A stretch of DNA of 64,000 nt from Cephalotus follicularis (taxonomy: Eukaryota > Streptophyta > Magnoliopsida > Oxalidales > Cephalotaceae). Positions within the stretch are counted from its first letter, which is position 1, and every line of letters starts with the position of its first letter. The translations under genes and the position numbers were made by a program. The DNA lies in the NCBI GenBank assembly GCA_001972305.1, contig BDDD01001830.1:502109-566108 (forward strand). Reading direction: 5' to 3'. Below, piece after piece: positions 22,150-32,286 of the stretch. The notes below the pieces were generated by a model. That model saw nothing but the letters and a program-made list of their open reading frames with translations. It was not told where the DNA came from and made no database searches.

Positions 22150-22935
22150 AGGCTCAGGCCCAGGTGATGGATCACAGTGAAATGGATCGAGATGGATGGA
22201 TACCTAAGCTGGATATTGGATAGTAATGGTGTTGGGATTGTGTTGTTGTATATGGTTTCGTTATGATCATATTATGGATTTACTTATATGAATTGTATTA
22301 AATGAGGCAGGCTGAGATTGATGGATTTCTCTGTAGCATATTTTGGTTTGTCATATTGTATATGATTTTACTTATGGTAATGGATATGGGTTTGCTTATA
22401 AAGAGTTGTATAAAAAGGGGCCTTCTGTTATAGTTGAATTGTATATATATAAGACTTGTTATGTAAAGAGGCAAATCTAAAGATGTATGAGAGATGTATT
22501 ATTTCAGCTATCGACCTGCCGACATGTGGCAGTGCTTATGATATATGTGTTGATGTATTAAACAGGAACAGACCCATCGTTTGAGGCATTAGAATGATGT
22601 GATGATGAGTTAAGTTGTGATTGCTGAGGGCTGAGCCCCATATGTATATAAACTGTTGATTCCTCCTTCGGGAGTGTGAAAATATATAAACTGAGTTTTT
22701 CTTTACAGGGGGTTAAGTCCGATAAACGAATACATCATGCCCGATTTTCGGGAGATTTTAAGAGTTAGTTTTTATCTGAATTGAGTATTCCGCTGATGTT
22801 GTTTGATTGTTTAAAGGCTTTTATATATAGCACTTATGGAGTATGACGAATATTATGTTGAATGACTGAACGGATGGTATCTCACGCGTCGGATCGTGGG
22901 GGGTTCGCCTTCGCGGTTCGGGGCGGGACAATTTT

Positions 22936-24420
22936 GACTTGTGAGCTTGTTGCAGTAGCTCATTCTTGATGCTCTCGTCATTCGGAACACATATCATTCC
23001 TCGGAACCTCAAGATGCCATCAGTATGAATGGAGAACTCAGAATCAACGTCTAGGTTCTCACGAATACTCCACAACTCAGAATCACTATACTGAGCAGTG
23101 AGAATACGCTCCGGAAGTTCCGGTTGTGCTCTCAGACTTGCCACTATAACTCCACGGGAAACCATGAATGAATTCCATCTATGAAATCCCTCCAATAGCT
23201 TCCACTGTGAGACCATTGCTCCAACAATCATTGCCTTACGACTCAGCGCATCAGCCACTACATTCGCCTTTCCTGGGTGGTATTGGATGTTGCAGTTGTA
23301 GTCATTAAAGAATTCCACCCATCGCCTCTATGTCATTTTGAGCTCCTTCTGGGAAAAAAAAATACTTTAAACTCTTATGGTCAGTAAAGATCTCAAACTG
23401 AGCACCATAGAGATAGTGCCTCCATTTCTACAAAGCAAACACTATGGCTGCCAACTCAAGATCGTGTACGGGATAATTTTCCTCGTACGACTTTAACTTC
23501 CTTGATGCGTATGCAATCATCCTACCATGTTGCATAAGTACGCATCCCAATCCTTTCCCAGAAGCATCAGTATAGACAGTGAAACCCTCATTACCCACCG
23601 GTAATGCCAACACTGGAGCCAAAATCATCCGACTCTTCAACACTTGGAAACTTGCCTCACAAGAATCATCCCACACAAAATTTGACTTCTTCTGAGTCAA
23701 CTGTGTCAATGGTGCAGCAAGCTTTGAAAATCCTTTGATGAAACTTCGGTAGTAACCCGCCAATCCCAAGAAACTACGAACCTCAGTAATGTTTCTCGGT
23801 TGGGGCTAATCAACACTACTTTCTATCTTCGAAGGATCCACCGACAATCCTTCACTCGACACTATGTGACCTAGGAAAGTCACATGATCCAGCCAAAATT
23901 CGCACTTGCTGAATTTGGCGTATAGCTGTTCCTTCCGTAGTGTCTGCAATACAATTCTCAAGTGCTGCATGTGTTCCTCAATGCTCTTCGAATAAATCAG
24001 GATGTCGTCTAGGAATATAATGACAAACTGGTCAAGATAAGGTTGGAACACTTTGTTCATCAGACAGATAAAGGTTGTAGGAGCATTTGTCAAACCAAAC
24101 GGCAGTATCAGGAATTCGTAATGCCCATATCTGGTTTGAAATGCGGTTTTCTCCACATCACCCTCTCTGATCCTCAACTGATGATAACCTGTTCTTAAGT
24201 CAAGTTTGGAGAATACAGTTGAGCCTTGCATTTGGTCGAACAACTCCTCAATATGTGGCAGAGGATACTTGTTCTTCACCGTTACTTGATTTAGCAGCCT
24301 ATGGTCGATGCATAGCCACATCGATCCATCCTTCTTTTTCACAAACAGAACCGGTGCTCCCCAAGGTGATACACTCGGTCTGATAAAGCCTTTATCAAGG
24401 CAATCCTGTAATTAAACCTT
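22936..24420 (-). pseudogene. Element B RT and RNase H remnant
   Basis: Reverse transcriptase with [17 protein letters not shown], a catalytic block [12 protein letters not shown] in place of the common FVDDILVYS (both keep the DD pair) and [11 protein letters not shown]. RNase H follows with [16 protein letters not shown] and [13 protein letters not shown], then a connection region ([26 protein letters not shown] broken over two blocks here) leading to the integrase at 18050-19287. A broken fossil. Confidence 0.88.
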
Positions 24421-24447
24421 CAACTCCTTCAGTTCAGCAGGAGCCAT

Positions 24448-25232
24448 TCAGTACGGGGCTTTAGATATAGGAGCAGTCCCAGGCAATAGTTCAATGCTGA
24501 ACTCTATATCTCTCTCCGGTGGCAACGAAGTGGGGTCTTCTGGAAATACATCAGGAAATTCACATACAACAGGCACTTGTTCAATACTGGGCGTACCTTT
24601 CGCATGATCAATCACATACGCCAAATAGCCTTCGTATCCTTGCTTGAGATATTTCTGTGCTCGAGTATATGAAATGATCGGAGTAGAAACATTCTTCTCC
24701 CCGATAAACTTGCACTCAGTCCCATCTTGAAGATAAAAGGTCATCATCTTGTTGTAGCAATCGATACAAGCATGATGAGCATATAGCCAGTCCATCCCAA
24801 GATTACATCGAAGTCCCGGATAGGTAACACTATCAAGTCAGCAAATAACTAAATCTTGGCTACCATGATCTCACAATCTTTCATAACAGTGTCAGATAAA
24901 AGACAAGTACCCGCAGGAGTACTCACCTCCAATACATAAGATAGTCTAGAAGTGATACCATGCAAATTGCGAGTAAATTCAGATGCAATGAATGAATGTG
25001 TTGCACCAGGGTCAATCAGTACATGAGCTAGTATGCTAGATATATAAATAGTACCTCCCACAACAGTAGTAGATTCTGGCACATCATCTTTAGATAAGGT
25101 GTAGACCCTACCTTTCACAATCCCTTTCCCAGTATCCTTCAACGGTTGAGCAGCCGCAACACTACCACTTGCACCAGCACTTCCTTGTTGGCCACGTGCT
25201 TGATCCCTCATCATAGGACAACTGTTCAGCAT
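24448..25232 (-). pseudogene. Element B protease region remnant
   Basis: The aspartic protease block reads VLIDPGATHSFIAS where related elements have a D-S-G or D-P-G triad. It is followed by the MDWLYAHHACIDC block and the conserved linker FPDVFPEDPTSLPPERDIEF that joins protease to RT in Tekay/Del elements. A broken fossil. Confidence 0.85.
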
Positions 25233-25238
25233 ATGTTC

Positions 25239-26282
25239 TTATGAACCACACCTCAAGCACTTTCCCATCTTCTTCCAGCATTTAGTCTCATCATGATTCT
25301 GACGAGCACAGAAAGTACATCCACCCGCATTTTCTTGACTGTTTCGGCTAGGTGTTCTTGATCGTGAATTTCTACATCGCGAACCTCCTTGACCTCTGTT
25401 GTCAGACTTTGTTGACTTAGCAGGATTATTACTTCCTTGCCCCTGTGACTGTGTGGCCCTCGATTGATTAGTACGAGACCGTTCCACTCTCCTTTCATTC
25501 GCATCTGCCTCCAGAATCATTGCCCTCTCGGCAACATCTACAAAAGAGATTAGGTATAACATCAACAATTTAGATCTGGTGTCAAGCCGAAGGCCTTTGA
25601 GGAACCTTCGGATCAACTGTGATTCACCCTCCACAAGATAAGGTGTATGTCTTGCCAGCTCCACAAATCTGGTATGGTACTGAGCTACCGTCATGTCTCC
25701 TTGACGTAACTCCATCAGTTCTGTCTCCCATCGGTCATGCTCTATCTGTGGCACATAAGCCTCAAGAAACTCAGACTGAAATCTGTCCCAAGTCCTGTCA
25801 AGTCCACGAGATTCCCATTTTGCTTCAGTCCTTTCCCACCAGTAAGTAGCCTAGCCCTATAAGCGGTATACAGCAAAGTTGAGTCTCTGCTCATCGGTAC
25901 ATTCCAGGGCAGCAAATATCTTCTCCAAGTCCCTAATCCATTGCTCGGCTACAGAAGCATTCAGCTCACCATTAAAAGTCAGAGGATTCTGTCTCATGAA
26001 CCGCTCCAGATCTCGGCCAAATCCACCGATATGACAAGCTTCAGGAGCCTGATGATAGGCCCGGTTAGCCTCGTACATTTGCCGAATCTGTTCCATGTTC
26101 GCCACATTCTCTTGCATCTTCTATTGAAAGAGATCAGCCATGCGGTCAAAATTACTCCTCTCGTCATGCACTGGAGGAACATTTACTCCTTCATTTGCTG
26201 GCGGATCATGTTCGTGTACTGGCAGTGCATTGACTCCTTCGCCGGCTCTACGCCTTCCTCTTCTTCCTCTTCGTAGGTCCAT
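25239..26282 (-). pseudogene. Element B gag remnant
   Basis: Starts at ATG 26282 (MDLRRGRRGRRRAGEGVN), about 105 bases from the 5' LTR. It holds the retrotransposon gag block (WIRDLEKIFAALECTDEQR, then ELMELRQGDMTVAQYHTRF and ELARHTPYLV) and an Arg- and Ser-rich region. A Cys-rich end (CTFCARQNHDETKC, then CLRCGS) corresponds to the zinc knuckle. A broken fossil. Confidence 0.88.
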
Positions 26283-26370
26283 TCGGTTTCCTATATGGAA
26301 TGACATAATCATTAGGAAACAATTTCACTTAATTCCCGAGAAACTTATCCCAGCTAGCATATATGGAATA

Positions 26371-26383
26371 TGCTCTGATACCA
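26371..26383 (-). other. Element B primer-binding site
   Basis: Minus strand TGGTATCAGAGCA, initiator-Met tRNA type, three bases from the 5' LTR. Confidence 0.9.
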
Positions 26384-26386
26384 TAC

Positions 26387-29072
26387 CGTCACACCCCGTT
26401 ATTCCATTACATAGACAACATATGTGGTGATATCAGGAATAAGTATATTAATCCAGCATTCCAAATAACAGTTCAAATATATAAGCGGAAGCATTCATAT
26501 CTTGATTATCAAATAAAAGTCAACTACACGCAGCCCATACTACCTGCATGTACTATCCAGCAATATCCTCATACATAAAGAAAGTACAACCGTAACACGG
26601 AGTGTGAACCGTTCAATACAATTACAGTACAACATAAGAATAACAACGTTAATAGAAATAGCAATTCTCCAAAAGCTCCAACAGCACCTCCCGTACGTCT
26701 TTGCTTAATCTAAAATTGTAGGGGTTAGCCGTTGTCCTCACTTGGCTAAGTAGGAAGATAATGCATGTTAAGGAATATATAAATGCAGCATGTATGACAT
26801 TTTATGTTGAAAATAACATAGTTAAGTATTCCAATATATAAGCAATCATGCCAAGTGGCCATAGACAATACAATGCAAGAATACCGCACAAGGGTACAGT
26901 CAATCAGTACAGTGGTTTGGGTGTCACATGTCGCTAACTCCTACCACCAACTGTGCACCACCTATCTATCACCCCTCACTCCAGAGATGATAGATCAGGT
27001 CAGTTACTACCGGCATTAGCGGCAGTTTAACAATCAAGTTCTTCATTGCAGACAGTTTGGGTGGATACTCTAGCCAACTCCTGGCACATAGGACCACCTC
27101 CGTAGCCAGTGATGTATCCTATCACTCGACTAACGGCAATAGCATAGACAAACAATTCAATCAATTCAGTAATATTACATAAATTGTTAGAATGTAATAT
27201 AGGGTTGTTTTCTTTTGAAACATAAAACAATTCAGTAATCGTACAACTCATAGGAGGAAAACGATATTCAGTCCAGTAATAGTACCTCTCAAAGGAGGGA
27301 AAACAGTAATCATTTGACAATATACATTTCCATTTTGTAAACCGTAAGGAGTTCATATTTGTGCTTAAAGCACTAGTTGGTTCAATCATTTGAAAATAAG
27401 GGACAGTAGTGTTAATGAACACCTTAAACAGTACACATTACTTATAACAGTAGCATATGCAGCAAACAATAAGCACAGCAATAATCCAAGGTTCAATCAA
27501 GTTATTGTATCCTCTAGTTACTCTTGTAAATTCTCACAAGGAGTATACACATTGTTTAATTTATGGAATGTAATTATATAAGGCCAGGGTTGACTATCAC
27601 AGTCATCCAATATGGAGGCCAGGTCAAATTACATTCAATTGAAGGTCTAATCAGGGCCTGTATCATAATTCTAACCCAAAACAGTCGGCTGTTTGGTTGA
27701 GTAGTCGACTGTTTGTTCTTAACAGTCGACTGGTTCATTTGAGTAGTCGACTGTCATGAAGAACAGTCGACTGCTTTGCCCAGAAAAAGCAGGCAGTTGC
27801 AGGTTATGCATTTTAATGTCCAAAACTAACCCGAATAGCACATGCAATCAAACAGAAAATTAAGCATACATGATATGCACAATATATGTTCCATAATATG
27901 TCATTACCCCTACCTTAAACGCTATCCCGAGATCAATTGGGATTGATCTCACTCTTTGAGTTTCAAGTCCTTTCCCCAACTCAATCCTCCAATTCCAGCA
28001 GAATTAATCTATATCACGTATGCATGAATGTTCAGTCACTTAGTCAGTAAGTTAACTAATTATCTGATTACACTTACTACTCCAACAGTAGCTTATCACT
28101 AGATCATTAAGTCTCTCTTTCACATTATTAAACAACTTCTCTCCACTATTCAATTCCACTTCCAGTAATTACCATGTTTGCATGTTACAGAAGGTAGGTA
28201 TAGAGGTGATTAGAACACATATACTTATTGACAACCATAACAGCAACTATAATTCAATTTAGAGGCTTAAAATCTCAACTTTTCTCGAACCCTTTACCAA
28301 TTCCATTTCAATTCTAGAAATTGCTAACCTTAATCTTGTTAACAGAAGATATCTAACATCCTTCTAGTTACATTATCAACATCAGCAGTGAGCTCGGGTT
28401 TGGGAACCCACTAGGAAACCCAAAGCTTCCAAGTCTCTTGAACACCCCAAATCCTCCAAGTGCAACTCTTACAATCTTCCAGCAAGTCTCCCTCTAGCCT
28501 CAGTGTTTTCTAACATTTACACTCAGTTCTAGCAGCTGATATAGAGTTAGAAACTTAGGAATCGTCAGACTCCATTACTCAGCCTTCTCTCCTTTCCTTC
28601 TCTCTCTCACATGCACCTCTCTTTCTCACCTTTCTCTCTTCCCATTTCTGTTTGCAGGTTACAGGTCTGCAGAGCACATGCAAAGCATTCCTTTTTTGCA
28701 TGTTCTGGTAGCTGTTGTATCGCATGACACCTGCCCATCATGCACTCCCCTTGCTTCTGTCACACAGGCATGCACATACACATGTTCTGTACCATTCCAG
28801 TTGACTGTATTCACTTGGCGGTCAACTGTCCATTCCTAGCATCAAACAGTCGATTGTTTCCCTGTGACAGTCGGCTGTTCCCCCATGAACTAGGCAGTCG
28901 ACTGTTACCTTGTAACAGTCGGCTGTTTTGCCTGATTTTGGTTGCTCAAGTTTATTTCCTCAATTGAGTTCACAACCACATTTCATATACAAATAGACAT
29001 TAAAATTCAAGTAAGTGCATATTTTGTTCATCAAAAGTACAATATACACGGATTGAATTTGCGGTTATTACA
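26387..29072 (-). repeat. Element B, 5' LTR
   Basis: Pairs with 15305-18008 along its whole length, with the same AGTCGACT clusters, donor-like and acceptor-like blocks, and a clear pyrimidine tract ending TTTGCAGGT (about 28640-28659). It ends GCGGTTATTACA before target repeat CTTAT. Confidence 0.93.
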
Positions 29073-29373
29073 CTTATCTTTAAGCGTTAGTACTTATAGC
29101 GTTTGTTCTATTGGCGTCGACGCTTATCTACTGCGTCGACGTTTTAAGCGTTCAACCTAAACGCGCGTTTCAGCTGCCATGGCGTCGACACTTTGATTCA
29201 AGGTGCCGACGCTTTAGCTCAATACTTCAATATTTCAATTCAAAACAACACTCTGACATTCCTTTCTCAATTGGGTAATATCACAGAAATGGAATTTCCA
29301 TTATTCTCTTTAATTATGATAATTCTTCAATGAAAATTGCAATAACACGTTCATAGAAATTCCGGGCGTTACA
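29073..29373 (-). repeat. LTR Z, third part
   Basis: Resumes after element B (CTTAT at 29073-29077) with a GTCGAC-motif cluster (about 29115-29215), then AT-rich sequence ending CCGGGCGTTACA at 29373, the U3 end of LTR Z. Confidence 0.8.
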
Positions 29374-29574
29374 GCTTACTGGACCAGAATCCACGTTTTG
29401 TCTTTTTGTCAACAAGTTATGATATTAGAGGATATGTGTCAAGATGTAGGAGTTGTGTCCTTTGACTTATTGCTAGGTGTCAGCAAGTCAAGAGAATAGA
29501 ATGCTAGGTGTCAAGCTACAAGAGTTGGTCTTGATGACTCATACAAAGTAGACTTACACCACCTGCTTCAATCA

Positions 29575-29587
29575 TATATATATATAT
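29575..29587 (+). promoter_or_regulatory. TATA box of element P LTR
   Basis: TATATATATATAT about 200 bases into the LTR, with the splice-donor consensus 33 bases further on. Transcription would begin between about 29605 and 29620 by normal plant spacing. Confidence 0.6.
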
Positions 29588-29619
29588 GACCATAGAGTAG
29601 AATAGTTCTGCTGAGTTTT

Positions 29620-29628
29620 CAGGTAAGG
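29620..29628 (+). other. Candidate splice donor in element P leader
   Basis: CAG|GTAAGG matches the plant donor consensus exactly. The partner acceptor candidate is the pyrimidine-rich stretch ending TTTCTTTAAAG at 30852, one base before the gag ATG. An intron of about 1.2 kb would remove most of the LTR leader and the primer site from the message. Inferred only. Confidence 0.5.
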
Positions 29629-30769
29629 ATCACCTTACTCTTTTATTCTAAAGTGTCACATTTTTAAACATATTCCCATGTTTACTTCTGCTGTTACGCA
29701 GTAGTTGTTTTTATCATATCTTTCTCATTTGTAGATGAAATAGAAACTTGAAGATGTTCTCTATCACTTTGATGTTTTACATATTCCATAATTTTGCTTA
29801 TTTCTAAACGTAAATTTGTGCTTAAAATTATTGCGCATTTTCTTCCTACATGCAGTACATGTAACTTTGATAAATCACTGCAGTTTTGTTTCTTATAAAA
29901 AAATTATGAATCTTATCATGCCGAAATCCCTGAGATGTATGCTATAACATTTTTGTTTTATGGTTTCCCAAAAAAATGAATATTTGTACATGAAATGTCA
30001 ACTTCAAATTTGTTGTGCGATCTTGTCCAGTATGATGTTCTATTGGTTTTAAGCCACTTACTCAAAGTATTGAGAAATTGTTGCCAATCATGAAACTTTG
30101 TTGAACTGAGATGAACAACTCTTGGATGGTGTGATCCCAAGAGGTTTATGTGATGAGCCTGAGCAAGCTCTCGGACATGCATGTGATGTAAGGATAGTAA
30201 TCGGGGAGTGCACAAGTCCCCGGTGAAGCGAAAGTGTTCAGTTGTGTTTTCTTAAAACCCCTCAGGTGTTTTGAAATGTTCTGATTTTAAAATATTCTCA
30301 GAAATTGAATTTTGATGATTTATTTATAGTGATAATCCTCGATGGGATATTTGAGCTCATCCCATTGTATTTTTAAAAGTTTCCATGGAATAATTGAATG
30401 TTGGCTGCCAAGCTTATGAAGAAAGTCTGTAAAAGAATTTTTTGAAACAAATATGTTATGTACAATCTTTTTATTTTTAGATGTAATAAGATAATACTTA
30501 TGCTGTGTAAATTTTACTATGGCACGTTATGTATGGTGTATAGCCACTAAGATGGATTACAATGGAATATGGTGGCTATAGTAAGTGTATGATATTTTGA
30601 AACTCGGTGTTTAGAATTGTGAGATTTATTGAGGTTACAATAAATTAAGGAAATGTGTTATAGACAAGTAGGATTATTAATTGATTAACGGTTTACCCAT
30701 AGTAATGCACCGAACCCTTGTAGCTCACTTTGAGTATTTATTGATCTCGGATCGGGGGCGTTACAAGCT

Positions 30770-30780
30770 TGGTATCAGAG
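30770..30780 (+). other. Element P primer-binding site
   Basis: TGGTATCAGAG, initiator-Met tRNA type, four bases after the LTR end. Confidence 0.9.
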
Positions 30781-30853
30781 AAGTTGAATATTTAGTGTAC
30801 TTTGAGGATATACAATTTATAGAAATATTTACTTATTTGATTTTCTTTAAAGG

Positions 30854-30891
30854 ATGTCATCAAGAAATGAGACAGATCCTTCTGAGGATAG
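30854..30891 (+). pseudogene. Element P gag start
   Basis: ATG at 30854 opens MSSRNETDPSED, where copia element C is inserted (target repeat GATAG, 30887-30891). Element P resumes at 62458. Confidence 0.7.
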
Positions 30892-32286
30892 TGTTGGGAA
30901 CGGCTCATGCACAACAGAAAGAAAAACAATGAATTCGGACTTTACGGGTTAGGGCCGATTAATTTTAATTTTCATCCAATTGATTAATCCCCAAGAAATG
31001 GGATGCCCTAATCTAAGTCCAAATTTTCCTAATAAATGTCCAAGGAATTGTAATTAACATTCAATCAAACCGAAAACCAAAACCAAGCATAAGGGAAGAT
31101 TGGGTTGAAACAATAGGGTTGCCATAGACCCTAGAAATGGACACTAACAATCGGCTCACAAGGAAACACACAAACCCTAGCCAATAGTCCAAGCAACCCG
31201 AACACAAGCATCCCTAACCCTAAGGGATGGCAAGGTTTCCACCAAATAGACATGGGGGTTAGGCTAGAGTTTACTAACCCTAGCTACAACCCGTTGCCAT
31301 GCACCACAAAGGAAGAGGAAATAGATGATTCCCAATGGGCGATGCCTCCTTCCTTCAAGTCTAGCTCCCTCTACACTTTAATCCCAAGAACACCAAAGAT
31401 CTCAAGGCTCTTCCTTAAACCATTGATAAGGAAGATGATTTGTTGGAGGCTAAATGTTTAACCGTTTGGTAAAGCACTCTAGGTAAAGTTAAGATGCAGT
31501 GCATAAGTTATCTCCACCTATGAAGAGCTTTGATGGGTGAAATGATGGTTGAAAATGGCGTTTTTTGAAACCAGTTGATATTGGGGTCGACGCCTAGCGT
31601 AGGATGAAATGCAATGAAGAGAAAGAACTCGTGAGAGAGAGAGAAAGTGTGTTGCGAAAAAAGTGTTTTGTCCCATGTGAACCCTTGTCCTTTTGTCATT
31701 AAAGAAAATATTCTTTAATACATTTTGTCCTCTCTCATTTAATGCACAAGTCAACTCTCTAGCTTCTTGAACACACCTCTCTTTTCCCACCAACTTCTCT
31801 TAAGTTGACAAGTGTCGTGTGTCAGCCCAGCATGGCGTCAACGCCATGTGTCTCTTCTTATCAAGGCGTCAACGCCAATGATAATAAGAGACAGGCTATC
31901 TCATCCTGTTAAGACGTTAATGCATGCTCTTCATGGCGTTAACGCTCAAGTCACTAGTTTATGTAGCTTCAACGCATGCTCTTCATGGCATTAACGCCCA
32001 GCGACTCAACTAGACATGGCATCAACGAATGCTCTTCATGGCGTCGATGCCCAGACATAGGATGAGACAATCTCTTCTAAAATTCAACCCTTCACATAGA
32101 ATATTTCATCGTGGTATTGCATGGACCTAAATCCAGCAAATGAAATACTCACCAGCAAAGTAACATCTCCCTGATGTTATACTTTCACTAAATGACATGT
32201 GTCGCATACACATGCCAACCCATTCAAAACCAGGCAGTCCAGCACGATGATAAATTCCAAGAACATCCCTATTTTTAGTACGACCA
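30892..32286 (-). repeat. Element C, 3' LTR, first part
   Basis: Matches 59998-61400 along its length. A cluster of GGCGTCAACGCC-type palindromes lies at 31820-32055. It is interrupted at GACCA (32282-32286) by element D and resumes at 40992. A short frame near 31252-31461 has no coding character. Confidence 0.88.
31820..32055. repeat. Cluster of GGCGTCAACGCC palindromes in copia LTR
   Basis: At least eight copies of a motif near ATGGCGTCAACGCCA or its variants (GTTAAC, GTCGAT cores), often preceded by GCATGCTCTTC. The matching cluster in the other LTR is at about 60925-61145. Confidence 0.85.

Larger units (their letters stand above)
19293..22930 (+). repeat. Solo LTR of family N inside element B
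   Basis: A 3.6-kb unit from TGTAATGCCCCGG to CGGGGCGGGACA with target repeat ATTTT at 19288-19292 and 22931-22935. No primer site, polypurine tract or coding domain inside, so it is one LTR left after recombination. In order: TA-rich start (19305-19350), inverted pair GGCGTTTTAACGCC (19373-19386), purine-rich leader (19395-19460), donor-like CCGGTAAGCC (near 19518), GTCGAC-motif cluster with 123-bp tandem repeat (20583-20850), ACTGTT repeats (21150-21620), UUCG-type hairpin repeats (21500-21604), more tandem repeats (21850-22010), a hairpin pair (22104-22149) and the terminal block shared with 1278-3133. Confidence 0.9.
15305..29072 (-). mobile_element. Element B: Ty3/gypsy chromovirus with chromodomain, broken
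   Basis: A minus-strand element with two LTRs of about 2.7 kb, polypurine tract, primer site, and gag, protease, RT, RNase H, integrase and chromodomain remnants in canonical order. It is framed by CTTAT at 15300-15304 and 29073-29077. Its host is LTR Z. A solo family-N LTR (19293-22930) is inserted in it. The pol type and chromodomain tail place it with Tekay/Del chromoviruses. By eye the LTRs differ by about 3% over the first 360 bases, so it is fairly recent. It is broken, with several breaks. Confidence 0.93.
29374..30765 (+). repeat. Element P, 5' LTR
   Basis: A + strand LTR ending GGATCGGGGGCGTTACA at 30765, followed by a primer site. Related to LTR Y. Its left end is not certain: LTR Z abuts at 29373 and no clean TG start or target repeat is seen. 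It has a TATA box (29575-29587), a consensus splice donor CAG|GTAAGG (29620-29628), a GCTAGGTGTCA repeat pair (about 29470 and 29500), and hairpins GAGC/GCTC (about 30160) and CGGGGA/TCCCCG (30202-30222). Unlike most LTRs here it lacks a GTCGAC cluster. Confidence 0.8.

Noticed and set aside
19293-22930. A complete small retroelement inside element B
   Set aside because: No primer site, polypurine tract, repeat pair or coding domain; one LTR start and one LTR end framed by ATTTT fit a solo LTR.
3136-29373. LTR Z as one end of an element with B as its internal region
   Set aside because: Element B has its own LTR pair and target repeat CTTAT; the parts of Z continue across it.
31252-31461. 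Possible small host gene
   Set aside because: Within the copia LTR; the matching stretch of the other LTR does not keep the frame.
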